A DNA stretch of 19,953 nucleotides. Source: Thermoplasmatota archaeon (GTDB taxonomy: Archaea > Thermoplasmatota > E2 > DHVEG-1). Shown piece by piece: positions 7,057-13,494 of the stretch. The translations under genes and the position numbers were made by a program. Numbering within the stretch: position 1 is the first letter of the stretch; each line of letters begins with the position of its first letter. The DNA lies in contig JAFGFQ010000158.1 in the NCBI GenBank assembly GCA_016930995.1, positions 1-19,953 on the forward strand, given 5' to 3'. The notes under the pieces were generated by a model that saw nothing but the letters and a program-made list of their open reading frames with translations, was not told where the DNA came from and did not search any database.

Positions 7057-8121
7057 ATGATGAAAAAATATATACACAATCTCATTTGTGTAGGTATGCT
7101 ATTGATAGCATTCTCAGCGGTAGGAATACCTCCTGTTTCTGCAGCCCCCCCTGCAGAGCCAAGTCAACCCGTTCCATCACAAGGTTCAAGTGGCGTGACT
7201 GTTTTTGTTGATTTGCAATGGACCTGTGGTGAGACAAACCTGACCTATGATATCTATTTTGGTACAGAGATTCCCCCGCCACTTGTGTCATCAAATCAGA
7301 TGACACCAGTTTTTGAACCAGATCCGCTCCAGTTGAACACGACGTACTACTGGCAAATCGTTGCATATAACGCCCTATACGAGTCGACCCAAGGTCCGAT
7401 CTGGAGTTTTACAACAGCGAGTAATCAACCTCCATTCAAACCGACCGTCCTTGATGGTCCTCCGACCGCAGGGCCTGGGATTCCCCTGGAATTTTATACA
7501 GTCGCCCCTGACCCGGAGGGAGATGATGTGTACTATCAATGGGACTGGGGTGATGGAACCATTAGTGACTGGTTTGGCCCCTATGATTTCGGTGAACAGA
7601 CATCAGCGACGTACCAGTGGTCAGAAAATGGAAGCTATGAAATTAAGGTACGAGCGCAAGATTCATTAGGGAAAACAAGCGATTGGTCTTTGGCTTATTC
7701 TATTACTATCGAAAAGCAGGTTGTAATTGAGAACTGTAAATCCGGGTACCTGTATTTCAAATTCTTTACGTTTGATAAAACCTATGGGTATATTTATTCA
7801 CTTGACTTGCTTGGGATGAGTCTCATCATTAGTGCTGGTGGGCTTGGGATGAGCGTCTATGCAACTGGTTCAGATGCAGTGGACACCGTGATTTTTGAGA
7901 TGAAGAACCGGTTCTTGGAAGATCAACGATGGAATGCCACCTCAAATAACCTTACCGGTAACTCCTTCGAAGGCAACTTTTATTTAATGGATGGTTTGTA
8001 TGAAACGTCCGTCTATGCATATGACGGGACTGGTCGTTTAATCGACAAGTCGGTCAGACAGTACGTCATTTACTACGAATGGAAGTTTGTCTTATTAAAA
8101 CAGCTTCTTGGTCTTGCATAG
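7057..8121 (+). CDS. Secreted FN3-like and PKD-domain protein, paralogous to its upstream neighbour
   Basis: The 354-residue product has a signal peptide (MMKKYIHN, hydrophobic core 9-22, cleavage near VSA-AP). A fibronectin-III-like domain at about 35-121 shows NTTYYWQIVAYN and GPIWSFTT. A PKD domain covers 125-218 (DWGDG 163-167). An unrecognised C-terminal module of about 120 residues runs from 223. The PKD domain and the module align throughout with the preceding gene: WDWGDGxISDWxGPYD, then GxxYFKxFxF, then EFK/MN and AxDGTGRLID-type positions. The two proteins are therefore duplicates that carry different N-terminal domains. Either ATG 7057 or ATG 7060 could be used. No membrane anchor is obvious; a mildly hydrophobic stretch at 248-270 lies inside the module. 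Function unknown; a surface role is likely. Confidence 0.8.
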   Translation: MMKKYIHNLICVGMLLIAFSAVGIPPVSAAPPAEPSQPVPSQGSSGVTVFVDLQWTCGETNLTYDIYFGTEIPPPLVSSNQMTPVFEPDPLQLNTTYYWQIVAYNALYESTQGPIWSFTTASNQPPFKPTVLDGPPTAGPGIPLEFYTVAPDPEGDDVYYQWDWGDGTISDWFGPYDFGEQTSATYQWSENGSYEIKVRAQDSLGKTSDWSLAYSITIEKQVVIENCKSGYLYFKFFTFDKTYGYIYSLDLLGMSLIISAGGLGMSVYATGSDAVDTVIFEMKNRFLEDQRWNATSNNLTGNSFEGNFYLMDGLYETSVYAYDGTGRLIDKSVRQYVIYYEWKFVLLKQLLGLA

Positions 8122-8205
8122 AAACACAGACCGTGAAAGACGATTCACAGGGCTCTTTAGAGACATACAGTGTTCCTTAAGGGCATCTGGAGGAAATACA
8201 ATCTC

Positions 8206-8218
8206 TTTTTTTTTTTTT
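8206..8218 (+). terminator. Thirteen-T terminator
   Basis: An uninterrupted run of 13 T, 84 bp after the stop codon of the secreted protein. It is the longest homopolymer in the window and a strong candidate for archaeal T-tract termination. Confidence 0.6.
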
Positions 8219-8354
8219 CATTGCAAAGTAAGGTTTAGAAAATAATAAAGATACAACCTATCCTATAATAGAATAAAATTGTAGATATATTTCGCTTCGA
8301 GTGATAGTATCCTTTTTTATTTGGATGGATGTAAAAAGATTTTGCTGTTGAACG

Positions 8355-8363
8355 CTTAAATAC
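8355..8363 (+). promoter_or_regulatory. TATA-like box for the adenosine-specific kinase gene
   Basis: CTTAAATAC, centred 26 bp before about 8385. That leaves a leader of about 20 nt, including GGGGTG shortly before the ATG at 8406. Confidence 0.35.
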
Positions 8364-8405
8364 TGTGAGTCCATTCCTTTTGTGCGCAATACTGGGGTGT
8401 TAGAG

Positions 8406-8909
8406 ATGGAGGATATTCGATTACTAAGTATAGCGATTGAAAAGCCTGATGATTTGAATTTCATCCTTGGACAAACTCATTTCATCAAATCTGTTGAAGA
8501 TATATACGAGGCGATGGTAACCGTCGTCCCTAATGGTAAATTCGGTATCGCCTTTTGCGAAGCAAGTGGTGCTTGTAAAGTCCGCAGCGAGGGAAATGAT
8601 CCTGTACTAAAAAAACTCGCAGAGAAGAACGCAATGAACCTGAGTGCAGGTCATACGTTTCTCATTTTCATGAAGGACTGTTATCCCCTTAATGTCCTTA
8701 ATACTATAAAAAATATACCTGAGGTGTGTTCAATATTCTGTGCAACAGCAAACCCAACGAAAATCATTATGGCAGAGTCAACTCATGGAGCAGAACGCTG
8801 TAGGGGAATCCTTGGAGTTCTCGATGGATTTGTTCCAAAAGGCATTGAAAACAACGAGGAAATTTCGTGGAGAAAGAAATTTTTACGGGACATCGGGTAT
8901 AAACTCTGA
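8406..8909 (+). CDS. Adenosine-specific kinase family protein (COG1839, DUF355)
   Basis: The 167-residue product matches the archaeal/bacterial family annotated as adenosine-specific kinase. Conserved blocks are in order: IEKPDDLNFILGQTHFIKSVED (residues 11-32), KFGIAFCEASG (45-55), NAMNLSAGHTFLIF (75-88), PLNVLNTIKNIPEVCSIFCATANP (94-117), and GILGVLDG (134-141). The cellular role of the family is poorly settled. I chose ATG 8406 because the family begins near this point and a purine-rich GGGGTG lies upstream; an upstream in-frame ATG at 8382 would add eight non-conserved residues. Its last 27 bp overlap the end of the convergent isoaspartate methyltransferase gene. Confidence 0.87.
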   Translation: MEDIRLLSIAIEKPDDLNFILGQTHFIKSVEDIYEAMVTVVPNGKFGIAFCEASGACKVRSEGNDPVLKKLAEKNAMNLSAGHTFLIFMKDCYPLNVLNTIKNIPEVCSIFCATANPTKIIMAESTHGAERCRGILGVLDGFVPKGIENNEEISWRKKFLRDIGYKL

Positions 8910-9548
8910 TTCATGGCCGTATCTACCTACGAGTGGTACGAACACGCATCCTCCAAGCTGGTGGATTGATTGTTTTTGTCGCTCTTTTTTGATTAGAGTT
9001 AATTCACAATACATGTTCCCAACAGGAATAAGTAATTTTCCGGGTTCATTTAATTGTTCAATCAATGGTTTCGGGATGGAGGGTGCCGCGCAGGTGACGT
9101 AGATTCGATCATATGGTTGATGAGACGGAAGCCCACAGGACCCATCCCCTGTTTCAATGAACACGTTTTTACAGGCGATCTGTTCGAGGTTTTCTCTTGC
9201 TTTATTTGCCAGTGATCTCAATCGTTCAATACTGTAGACCTTGCCAGTCTGTCCGACCAGCTGTGCAACAATCGCAGCATGATACCCGGAACCAGAACCA
9301 ATTTCTAGGATGGTCTGGCCTTCTTGGGTATCAAGTGCCTCGCACATGATTGCGACCATATGGGGTGCGGAAATGGTTTGACCATTGCCGATATCAAGAG
9401 GGGTATCGACATAGGAATATCTCCTTAAGAACGTCGGCACAAACACCTCCCGAGGTACTGAGAGGAACGCTTGTTTTACGGATTCTGTCTTAATATATCC
9501 CTCCCTGCAGAGGGCAGCGATGAGTCGTTCTCTTTCCTGTTCAAACAT
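8883..9548 (-). CDS. pcm: Protein-L-isoaspartate O-methyltransferase
   Basis: A cytoplasmic repair enzyme that methylates the isoaspartyl groups formed when Asn/Asp residues age, using SAM, so that they can revert to aspartate. Family blocks are PREVFVP, the substrate loop NGQTISAPHMVAIM, and the SAM-binding motif I LEIGSGSGYHAAIVA, followed by ETGDGS. The product has 221 residues from ATG 9548. A GTG at 9557 would add three residues (M-P-Y) and lies almost exactly 26 bp from the minus-strand TATA box, so a leaderless GTG start is a real alternative. The gene overlaps the adenosine-kinase-family gene tail to tail by 27 bp and diverges from carbamate kinase. Confidence 0.93.
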   Translation of the reverse strand: MFEQERERLIAALCREGYIKTESVKQAFLSVPREVFVPTFLRRYSYVDTPLDIGNGQTISAPHMVAIMCEALDTQEGQTILEIGSGSGYHAAIVAQLVGQTGKVYSIERLRSLANKARENLEQIACKNVFIETGDGSCGLPSHQPYDRIYVTCAAPSIPKPLIEQLNEPGKLLIPVGNMYCELTLIKKERQKQSIHQLGGCVFVPLVGRYGHESEFIPDVP

Positions 9549-9577
9549 ATACGGCACTAATGGAGTAATTCAACCAT

Positions 9578-9586
9578 CTATTTATG
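9578..9586 (-). promoter_or_regulatory. TATA box for pcm
   Basis: The minus strand reads CATAAATAG here. Twenty-six bases downstream is about 9556, at the alternative GTG and 8 bases before the ATG. This intergenic stretch is shared with the divergent carbamate kinase promoter. Confidence 0.4.
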
Positions 9587-9602
9587 TCCTTGCACCATTT
9601 GA

Positions 9603-9610
9603 TTTTTATA
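9603..9610 (+). promoter_or_regulatory. TATA box for carbamate kinase
   Basis: TTTTTATA centred about 31 bp before the ATG at 9638. It predicts a start within a few bases of the ATG and supports that start over the upstream in-frame ATG at 9584. Confidence 0.5.
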
Positions 9611-9637
9611 CCAAGAAACCATTCCAGGCAGCCTATC

Positions 9638-10576
9638 ATGGAGAAACGCGCGGTCATTGCCCTTGGTGGGAATGCTTTAATAAAAAAGGGGCAGAAAGGA
9701 TCCATTTACGAACAATTTACGAACACTCGAGAGAGCTGCCGGTCTATTGTGCAAATGATTAAGGAGGGTTGGGATGTCGTTATCACCCATGGAAACGGCC
9801 CACAGGTGGGAGCTCTAGTTCTTCAGAATCAAAAAGCAAAAGACATCACCCCTGAAATGCCACTTGGGATTTGTGTGGCAGAAAGCGAAGGATTGATAGG
9901 ATACATGATTCAGCAGTGCCTCTCCAATGCACTCAAACGAGAACACATTGATAAGCCAGTCATTGCACTGATCACACAGGTCATCGTCGACCCGGAGGAT
10001 CCCTCCTTAGAAAATCCGACAAAACCTATTGGACCGTACTATTCAGAAAGTGAATCGTTTACCATGTTAAAACAGGGTTATCATATGACTCGTTTACCCC
10101 GTGGGTGGAGGATGGTTGTTCCATCGCCAGATCCATTGCGTATTGTTGAAGGGGAAATCATCCGGAAGATGTTAAACGATGACATCATTGTCATCGCCTC
10201 AGGGGGGGGAGGCATGCCAGTCATTGAGAAAGAAGGGTGGGGACTTGACGGGTTAGAAGCCGTGGTTGATAAGGATTTAGCTGCTGAGAGGCTTGCTGAG
10301 GCAGTCGGTGCAGATGTGTTACTCATACTAACCGATGTGGAGCGTGTCTATCTCCATTATAATACGCCTAAGCAACAACCACTGGAGAAAGTAACCTATG
10401 CAGAGATGAAACAATATTATCTTTCTGGTGAATTCCCGAAAGGGAACATGGGGCCAAAGATACTTGCTGCTCTCCGTTTCTTGGAATTTGGCGGTAAACG
10501 AGTGGTCATCTCTAATATCGAGCGAGGTTGGGAGGCGCTCCAGGGGGAAACTGGAACGTTAATTGTCCGTTCATAA
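9638..10576 (+). CDS. arcC: Carbamate kinase
   Basis: Interconverts carbamoyl phosphate plus ADP and carbamate plus ATP. In fermenting cells it yields ATP from arginine, citrulline or agmatine breakdown; it can also run in the biosynthetic direction. The 312 residues match the family length. The amino-acid-kinase fold shows ALGGNAL (8-14), HGNGPQVG (51-58), SGGGGMPV in the second half, a VDKDLAAERLAE stretch, LLILTDVERVY, and GNMGPKILAALRF near the C-terminus. The start at ATG 9638 is set by the TATA box at 9603-9610 and by the conserved N-terminus; a longer frame from 9584 would begin upstream of that box. No arginine deiminase or ornithine carbamoyltransferase gene is in the window, so the source of carbamoyl phosphate is open. 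Confidence 0.94.
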   Translation: MEKRAVIALGGNALIKKGQKGSIYEQFTNTRESCRSIVQMIKEGWDVVITHGNGPQVGALVLQNQKAKDITPEMPLGICVAESEGLIGYMIQQCLSNALKREHIDKPVIALITQVIVDPEDPSLENPTKPIGPYYSESESFTMLKQGYHMTRLPRGWRMVVPSPDPLRIVEGEIIRKMLNDDIIVIASGGGGMPVIEKEGWGLDGLEAVVDKDLAAERLAEAVGADVLLILTDVERVYLHYNTPKQQPLEKVTYAEMKQYYLSGEFPKGNMGPKILAALRFLEFGGKRVVISNIERGWEALQGETGTLIVRS

Positions 10577-10589
10577 TCAATAACACGCG

Positions 10590-10598
10590 TTTTTATAT
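10590..10598 (+). promoter_or_regulatory. TATA box for the DRG GTPase gene
   Basis: TTTTTATAT centred about 35 bp before the ATG at 10629, which implies a leader of about 8 nt. It lies 13 bp after the carbamate kinase stop codon, so the GTPase gene appears to have its own promoter. Confidence 0.5.
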
Positions 10599-10628
10599 CC
10601 TTGCTTCCTATTCAGAGGCCATACATCT

Positions 10629-11738
10629 ATGGACACTTCCATTGAAAAGCAAATACAAGCAATCGAAGATGAGATTTTCAAAACTCAGAAAAATAAGGCT
10701 ACAGAGCATCATATCGGCAAGTTAAAGGCAAAGTTAGCACGATTACGAGAGCTAGGGGAGAAACGCCGAAGCAGCAGTGGGAAAGGGAAAGGCTTCTCTA
10801 TTAAAAAAACTGGTGATGCGACCGTTGGTATTGTCGGATTCCCAAGCGTTGGAAAAAGCACATTGTTAAATCAACTCACCGCTGCGGACAGCAAGGTGGG
10901 AGATTATGATTTTACAACCCTGGAAACCATCCCCGGTATGATGAAGCATAAAGGAGCTGAGATTCAAATCCTTGATTTACCTGGTCTGATTGTAGGAGCT
11001 TCAAAAGGTAGGGGACGGGGCCGGGAGGTTATCTCCGCGGTCAGAAGTGTCGATCTCCTTCTATTAATGATTGATTCTTTTAATCTGTACCATCTTGATA
11101 TCATTGAAAAAGAACTGCACATGGCGGGGGTGCGGTTGAATCAGAGGAAACCAGACCTTGTCATCAGTAAAAAATCCTATGGTGGCATCGTTATCAATTC
11201 CACTGTCCCCCTTACTCATCTTAATGAGCTGCTTATTAAATCGATTGCATCTGAGTTTGTGATTAATGCGGATATCACCCTGCGGGAGGATTTAACCGAG
11301 GATCAACTCATCGATGCATTTGCACAAAACCGTGTGTATATCTCTGCCCTTGTGGTCATTAATAAAACTGATCTCATCGCCTCTGACGTACTTAAAAATG
11401 CTATCAGCAGACTGCATCAAAAGCGATGGGATGTATGTGCGATTTCTGCGAAAAATAAAGACAATCTCGACCATCTGAAAGACCAAATCTTTTTACATCT
11501 CCGTCTCATCAGAATTTACATGAAGCCGATAGGGAAAAAAGCTGATTATGTTCAGCCAATGATTTTACGTGAAGGTCAAACAGTCGGGGATGCATGCCGT
11601 CAAATCCATCGTGATTTTCATAGGAATTTTCGGTACGCCTCGGTTTGGGGGCCTTCTGCGAAACATGCTGGTCAGAAAGTCGGTCTTGAACATGTGTTAA
11701 AAGACCAGGATGTTTTAACGATCGTTGTGACAAAATAA
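10629..11738 (+). CDS. DRG-family GTP-binding protein with TGS domain
   Basis: Archaeal orthologue of the eukaryotic developmentally regulated GTP-binding proteins (Drg/Rbg), Obg-related GTPases linked to ribosomes and translation. In the 369 residues: a basic, coiled N-terminus (1-60); the G1 P-loop GFPSVGKST (70-78); the G2 region FTTLE (95-99); G3 DLPGLIVGA (116-124); G4 NKTD (245-248); G5 SAK (273-275); and a C-terminal TGS domain (about 295-369, with REGQTVGDACRQIH). All GTPase motifs are intact and the length is normal. The insert between G3 and G4 is the one expected in DRG proteins. It has its own promoter and does not seem to share an operon with carbamate kinase. Confidence 0.95.
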   Translation: MDTSIEKQIQAIEDEIFKTQKNKATEHHIGKLKAKLARLRELGEKRRSSSGKGKGFSIKKTGDATVGIVGFPSVGKSTLLNQLTAADSKVGDYDFTTLETIPGMMKHKGAEIQILDLPGLIVGASKGRGRGREVISAVRSVDLLLLMIDSFNLYHLDIIEKELHMAGVRLNQRKPDLVISKKSYGGIVINSTVPLTHLNELLIKSIASEFVINADITLREDLTEDQLIDAFAQNRVYISALVVINKTDLIASDVLKNAISRLHQKRWDVCAISAKNKDNLDHLKDQIFLHLRLIRIYMKPIGKKADYVQPMILREGQTVGDACRQIHRDFHRNFRYASVWGPSAKHAGQKVGLEHVLKDQDVLTIVVTK

Positions 11739-11818
11739 CGTGATAGCTGCTGATGAACATCAACCCTATGCTGGAGGGTGAAAAACAAGATTACTTTGTT
11801 CAGCCTGAAACAAGGAAG

Positions 11819-11827
11819 CTTATTTAT
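11819..11827 (+). promoter_or_regulatory. TATA box for triosephosphate isomerase
   Basis: CTTATTTAT. A start about 26 bp downstream (near 11850) gives a leader of about 25 nt, with GGTGA (11860-11864) placed 10 bp before the ATG. The rest of the gap 11739-11818 contains no ORF. Confidence 0.35.
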
Positions 11828-11874
11828 TTCTCTTCCCTATTACACCAAGTAGATAGGTCGGTGAGAAATCATCT

Positions 11875-12546
11875 ATGTTGCGAACTCCAGTTATTGTGAT
11901 AAACGTAAAAACCTACTCAGAGGCAACCGGTATTCATGCAGTGGAACTTGGTAGACTCATGGAGAAAATCTCAAAAGAATCTGATGTAAGTATGGCGATT
12001 GCCGTGCAAGCCAGCGATATTGCTTGGTGCTCAAAAGAGCTGCATATCCCGGTGTACGCACAGCATATTGACCCGATTAAACCAGGGAGTAGCACGGGAT
12101 GGACACTCCCGGAGGCGGTGAAATCGGCAGGGGCAGTCGGTACTCTTATTAACCATAGCGAACATCGTCTTCTTCTTGCAGATATCGACACCTGCCTCCA
12201 GAGAGCAAAAGACATCGGATTGGATTCACTCGTCTGTACAAATAATGTCGTAACCTCAAAGGCAGTGGCGACGTTTTCTCCATCGATGATTGCGGTGGAA
12301 CCTCCAGAACTAATCGGAGGGGACATTTCAGTTACCACGGCAGACCCCGGTATTGTAAGTAACACAGTAAAAGCGGTTCAAAGTATCACGAAAACTGTAA
12401 AGATCCTCTGTGGTGCAGGGGTAAAAAACGGTAAAGATGTTGCCAAAGCTCTTGAACTGGGAGCCGATGGAGTGCTTCTGGCAAGTGGTGTGGTCAAAGC
12501 AAAAAATAAAGAGGAAACCTTGAGGGATTTAATCTCTGGTATCTAG
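11875..12546 (+). CDS. tpiA: Triosephosphate isomerase, archaeal type
   Basis: Interconverts glyceraldehyde 3-phosphate and dihydroxyacetone phosphate in glycolysis/gluconeogenesis. At 223 residues it is the short archaeal form, about 25 residues shorter than bacterial and eukaryotic TIMs. The catalytic set is complete: Lys12 in NVKTY, His94 in LINHSEHR, and Glu142 in AVEPPELIG. Phosphate-binding segments CGAGV (179-183) and GVLLASGV (199-206) follow. The gene ends 9 bp from the convergent rpe gene. The pairing brings together two TIM-barrel sugar-phosphate enzymes, though they are transcribed toward each other rather than as one operon. Confidence 0.95.
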   Translation: MLRTPVIVINVKTYSEATGIHAVELGRLMEKISKESDVSMAIAVQASDIAWCSKELHIPVYAQHIDPIKPGSSTGWTLPEAVKSAGAVGTLINHSEHRLLLADIDTCLQRAKDIGLDSLVCTNNVVTSKAVATFSPSMIAVEPPELIGGDISVTTADPGIVSNTVKAVQSITKTVKILCGAGVKNGKDVAKALELGADGVLLASGVVKAKNKEETLRDLISGI

Positions 12547-12555
12547 CACGAGATT

Positions 12556-13203
12556 CTACGCTTCCTTTAACTGTTTGATAGCAGTATGATAATCTTTACT
12601 TTTAAATATAAAACTCGCGGCGACTAGCACATCTGCCCCATTCTTTTTGACCAGCCGTGCATTTACGTTGTTAATGCCACCGTCTATTTGTAAGAATATC
12701 TGTTTTTTTGTTTTTTTGATCGCCTCGTTTGCCTCCTTGAGTTTTGGAAGGACATCATCGATGAACTTTTGGCCTGAAAATCCCGGATGAACAGACATAA
12801 TCAGTACCAAATCCACCTCTGCAATGAGGTCTCGTATTTTCTCAAATGGCGTCTCTGGGTTAATAGAAAGACCAGCCTTACATCCCAATCGTTTTATTTG
12901 CTTGATGACTGCTAAGGGATCTGAGATGCTCTCATAATGAATCGTAAGTAAGTCAGCACCTGCTTTTACAAAAGCGTCAATGTACTTTTCAGGATGCTGT
13001 ATCATCAGATGACAATCAAGAAATAAAGATGTTTTTTTTCGTATATTCTCGACAACAACAGGTCCGATGGTAATATTTGGGACAAAATGTCCGTCCATGA
13101 CATCGATATGCAGCCATTCCGCCCCTGCTGCGGTTACCGCTGTGATTTCCTCATGAAGTCTGGTGAAATCTGCAGAGAGAATTGAAGGAGCAACAATTAC
13201 CAT
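12556..13203 (-). CDS. rpe: Ribulose-phosphate 3-epimerase
   Basis: Interconverts ribulose 5-phosphate and xylulose 5-phosphate in the pentose phosphate pathway, on a metal-dependent TIM barrel. The 215 residues carry the family signatures: APSILSADF (5-13), the metal-ligand histidine and aspartate in HIDVMDGHFVPN (32-43), DCHLM (63-67), MSVHPGFSGQKF (136-147) and QIDGGIN (172-178). One position departs from what I expect: the phosphate-binding VAGS near the C-terminus reads VAAS (194-197). Many archaea lack this enzyme, so its presence says something about how pentoses are made here. Its promoter carries a striking inverted repeat. Confidence 0.95.
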   Translation of the reverse strand: MVIVAPSILSADFTRLHEEITAVTAAGAEWLHIDVMDGHFVPNITIGPVVVENIRKKTSLFLDCHLMIQHPEKYIDAFVKAGADLLTIHYESISDPLAVIKQIKRLGCKAGLSINPETPFEKIRDLIAEVDLVLIMSVHPGFSGQKFIDDVLPKLKEANEAIKKTKKQIFLQIDGGINNVNARLVKKNGADVLVAASFIFKSKDYHTAIKQLKEA

Positions 13204-13221
13204 TGATGATCATCTGATGGT

Positions 13222-13251
13222 ATCATTCAGGACTTTATAAAACTGAATGAT
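13222..13251 (-). promoter_or_regulatory. rpe TATA box inside a 9-bp inverted repeat
   Basis: ATCATTCAG (13222-13230) and CTGAATGAT (13243-13251) are perfect reverse complements separated by 12 bp that contain TTTATAAA (13234-13241). The TATA centre is about 26 bp from a start near 13211, just before the rpe ATG. A dimeric repressor bound here would block TBP, so this is a good operator candidate. A second perfect palindrome, GATGATCATC (13205-13214), overlaps the predicted transcription start. Confidence 0.55.
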
Positions 13252-13311
13252 TCATCCATGAGGACCTCCTCGGTATGTCATTATGTCAAAATGGCATTTT
13301 AACAGCGTAGA

Positions 13312-13320
13312 CTTTTATAG
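13312..13320 (+). promoter_or_regulatory. Unassigned TATA box upstream of the Tes-like gene
   Basis: CTTTTATAG matches the TTTTTATA promoter form of this window. It predicts a start near 13342-13345, immediately before the structured segment. The transcript could be a small RNA or a leader of about 150 nt for the Tes-like gene. Confidence 0.4.
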
Positions 13321-13343
13321 ATGAACTGCACTTTTGCTTCCTT

Positions 13344-13413
13344 GAACACCAATATGGTGCAGGCCGAACACCATCTTTTTTCCATTGGCCTGCCCATCCC
13401 ATCCCATATTTTT
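13344..13413 (+). ncRNA. Candidate small structured RNA or long mRNA leader
   Basis: The core is a stem: ATGG 13354-13357 plus GCAGGCC 13359-13365 against GGCCTGC 13387-13393 plus CCAT 13394-13397, with only U13358 bulged. This gives 11 base pairs around a 21-nt loop. An alternative short hairpin, CACCA 13347-13351 with TGGTG 13355-13359, is mutually exclusive with it, and a second CACCA (13369-13373, within a repeated GAACACCA) could also pair with TGGTG. A T-run follows near 13409-13413. An orphan TATA box lies about 26 bp upstream. I match it to no known RNA family. Confidence 0.35.
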
Positions 13414-13456
13414 AAGAGAGACATTCTATTGATAGGTATATCTTTAAAGAAAAAGC

Positions 13457-13463
13457 CTTATAG
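13457..13463 (+). promoter_or_regulatory. TATA box for the Tes-like gene
   Basis: CTTATAG centred about 35 bp before the ATG at 13495, which predicts a start near 13486. That makes an upstream TTG at 13486 unlikely as start codon and supports ATG 13495 with a very short leader. Confidence 0.4.
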
Positions 13464-13494
13464 TCCTTTTTAGTTCTGGTGAAGGTTGACAGAT

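Larger units (their letters stand above)
8122..8405. other. Intergenic region, A/T-rich, without a gene
   Basis: After the secreted gene come small potential hairpins: GTGAA...TTCAC at 8132-8147, and a CTCT/AGAG pair around 8152-8161. A run of 13 T follows at 8206-8218, then AT-rich DNA without an open frame. The last 55 bp hold the promoter of the next gene. Confidence 0.5.
13204..13494. other. Regulatory intergenic region between rpe and the Tes-like gene
   Basis: The 291 bp between these divergent genes hold several separate signals: the rpe promoter with its inverted repeat, a tandem 8-bp direct repeat (TATGTCAT then TATGTCAA, 13274-13289), a good TATA box at 13312-13320 with no ORF directly behind it, a strong RNA hairpin at 13354-13397, and a second TATA box at 13457-13463 for the Tes-like gene. 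No open reading frame of note is present. Confidence 0.6.

Noticed and set aside
9584..9637. N-terminal extension of carbamate kinase
   Set aside because: The start at 9584 lies upstream of the likely TATA box (9603-9610), and the 18 extra residues are not part of the family fold.
11750..11808. Box C/D guide-RNA-like pattern after the DRG gene (TGATGA at 11751, CTGA at 11805)
   Set aside because: The internal D' and C' boxes are poor (CTGG and TGAAAA), the second spacer would be about 20 nt instead of about 12, and no terminal stem forms outside the boxes.
13486..13494. TTG start for the Tes-like gene
   Set aside because: It adds only three residues, lies at the predicted transcription start, and ATG 13495 has the better ribosome-site spacing.
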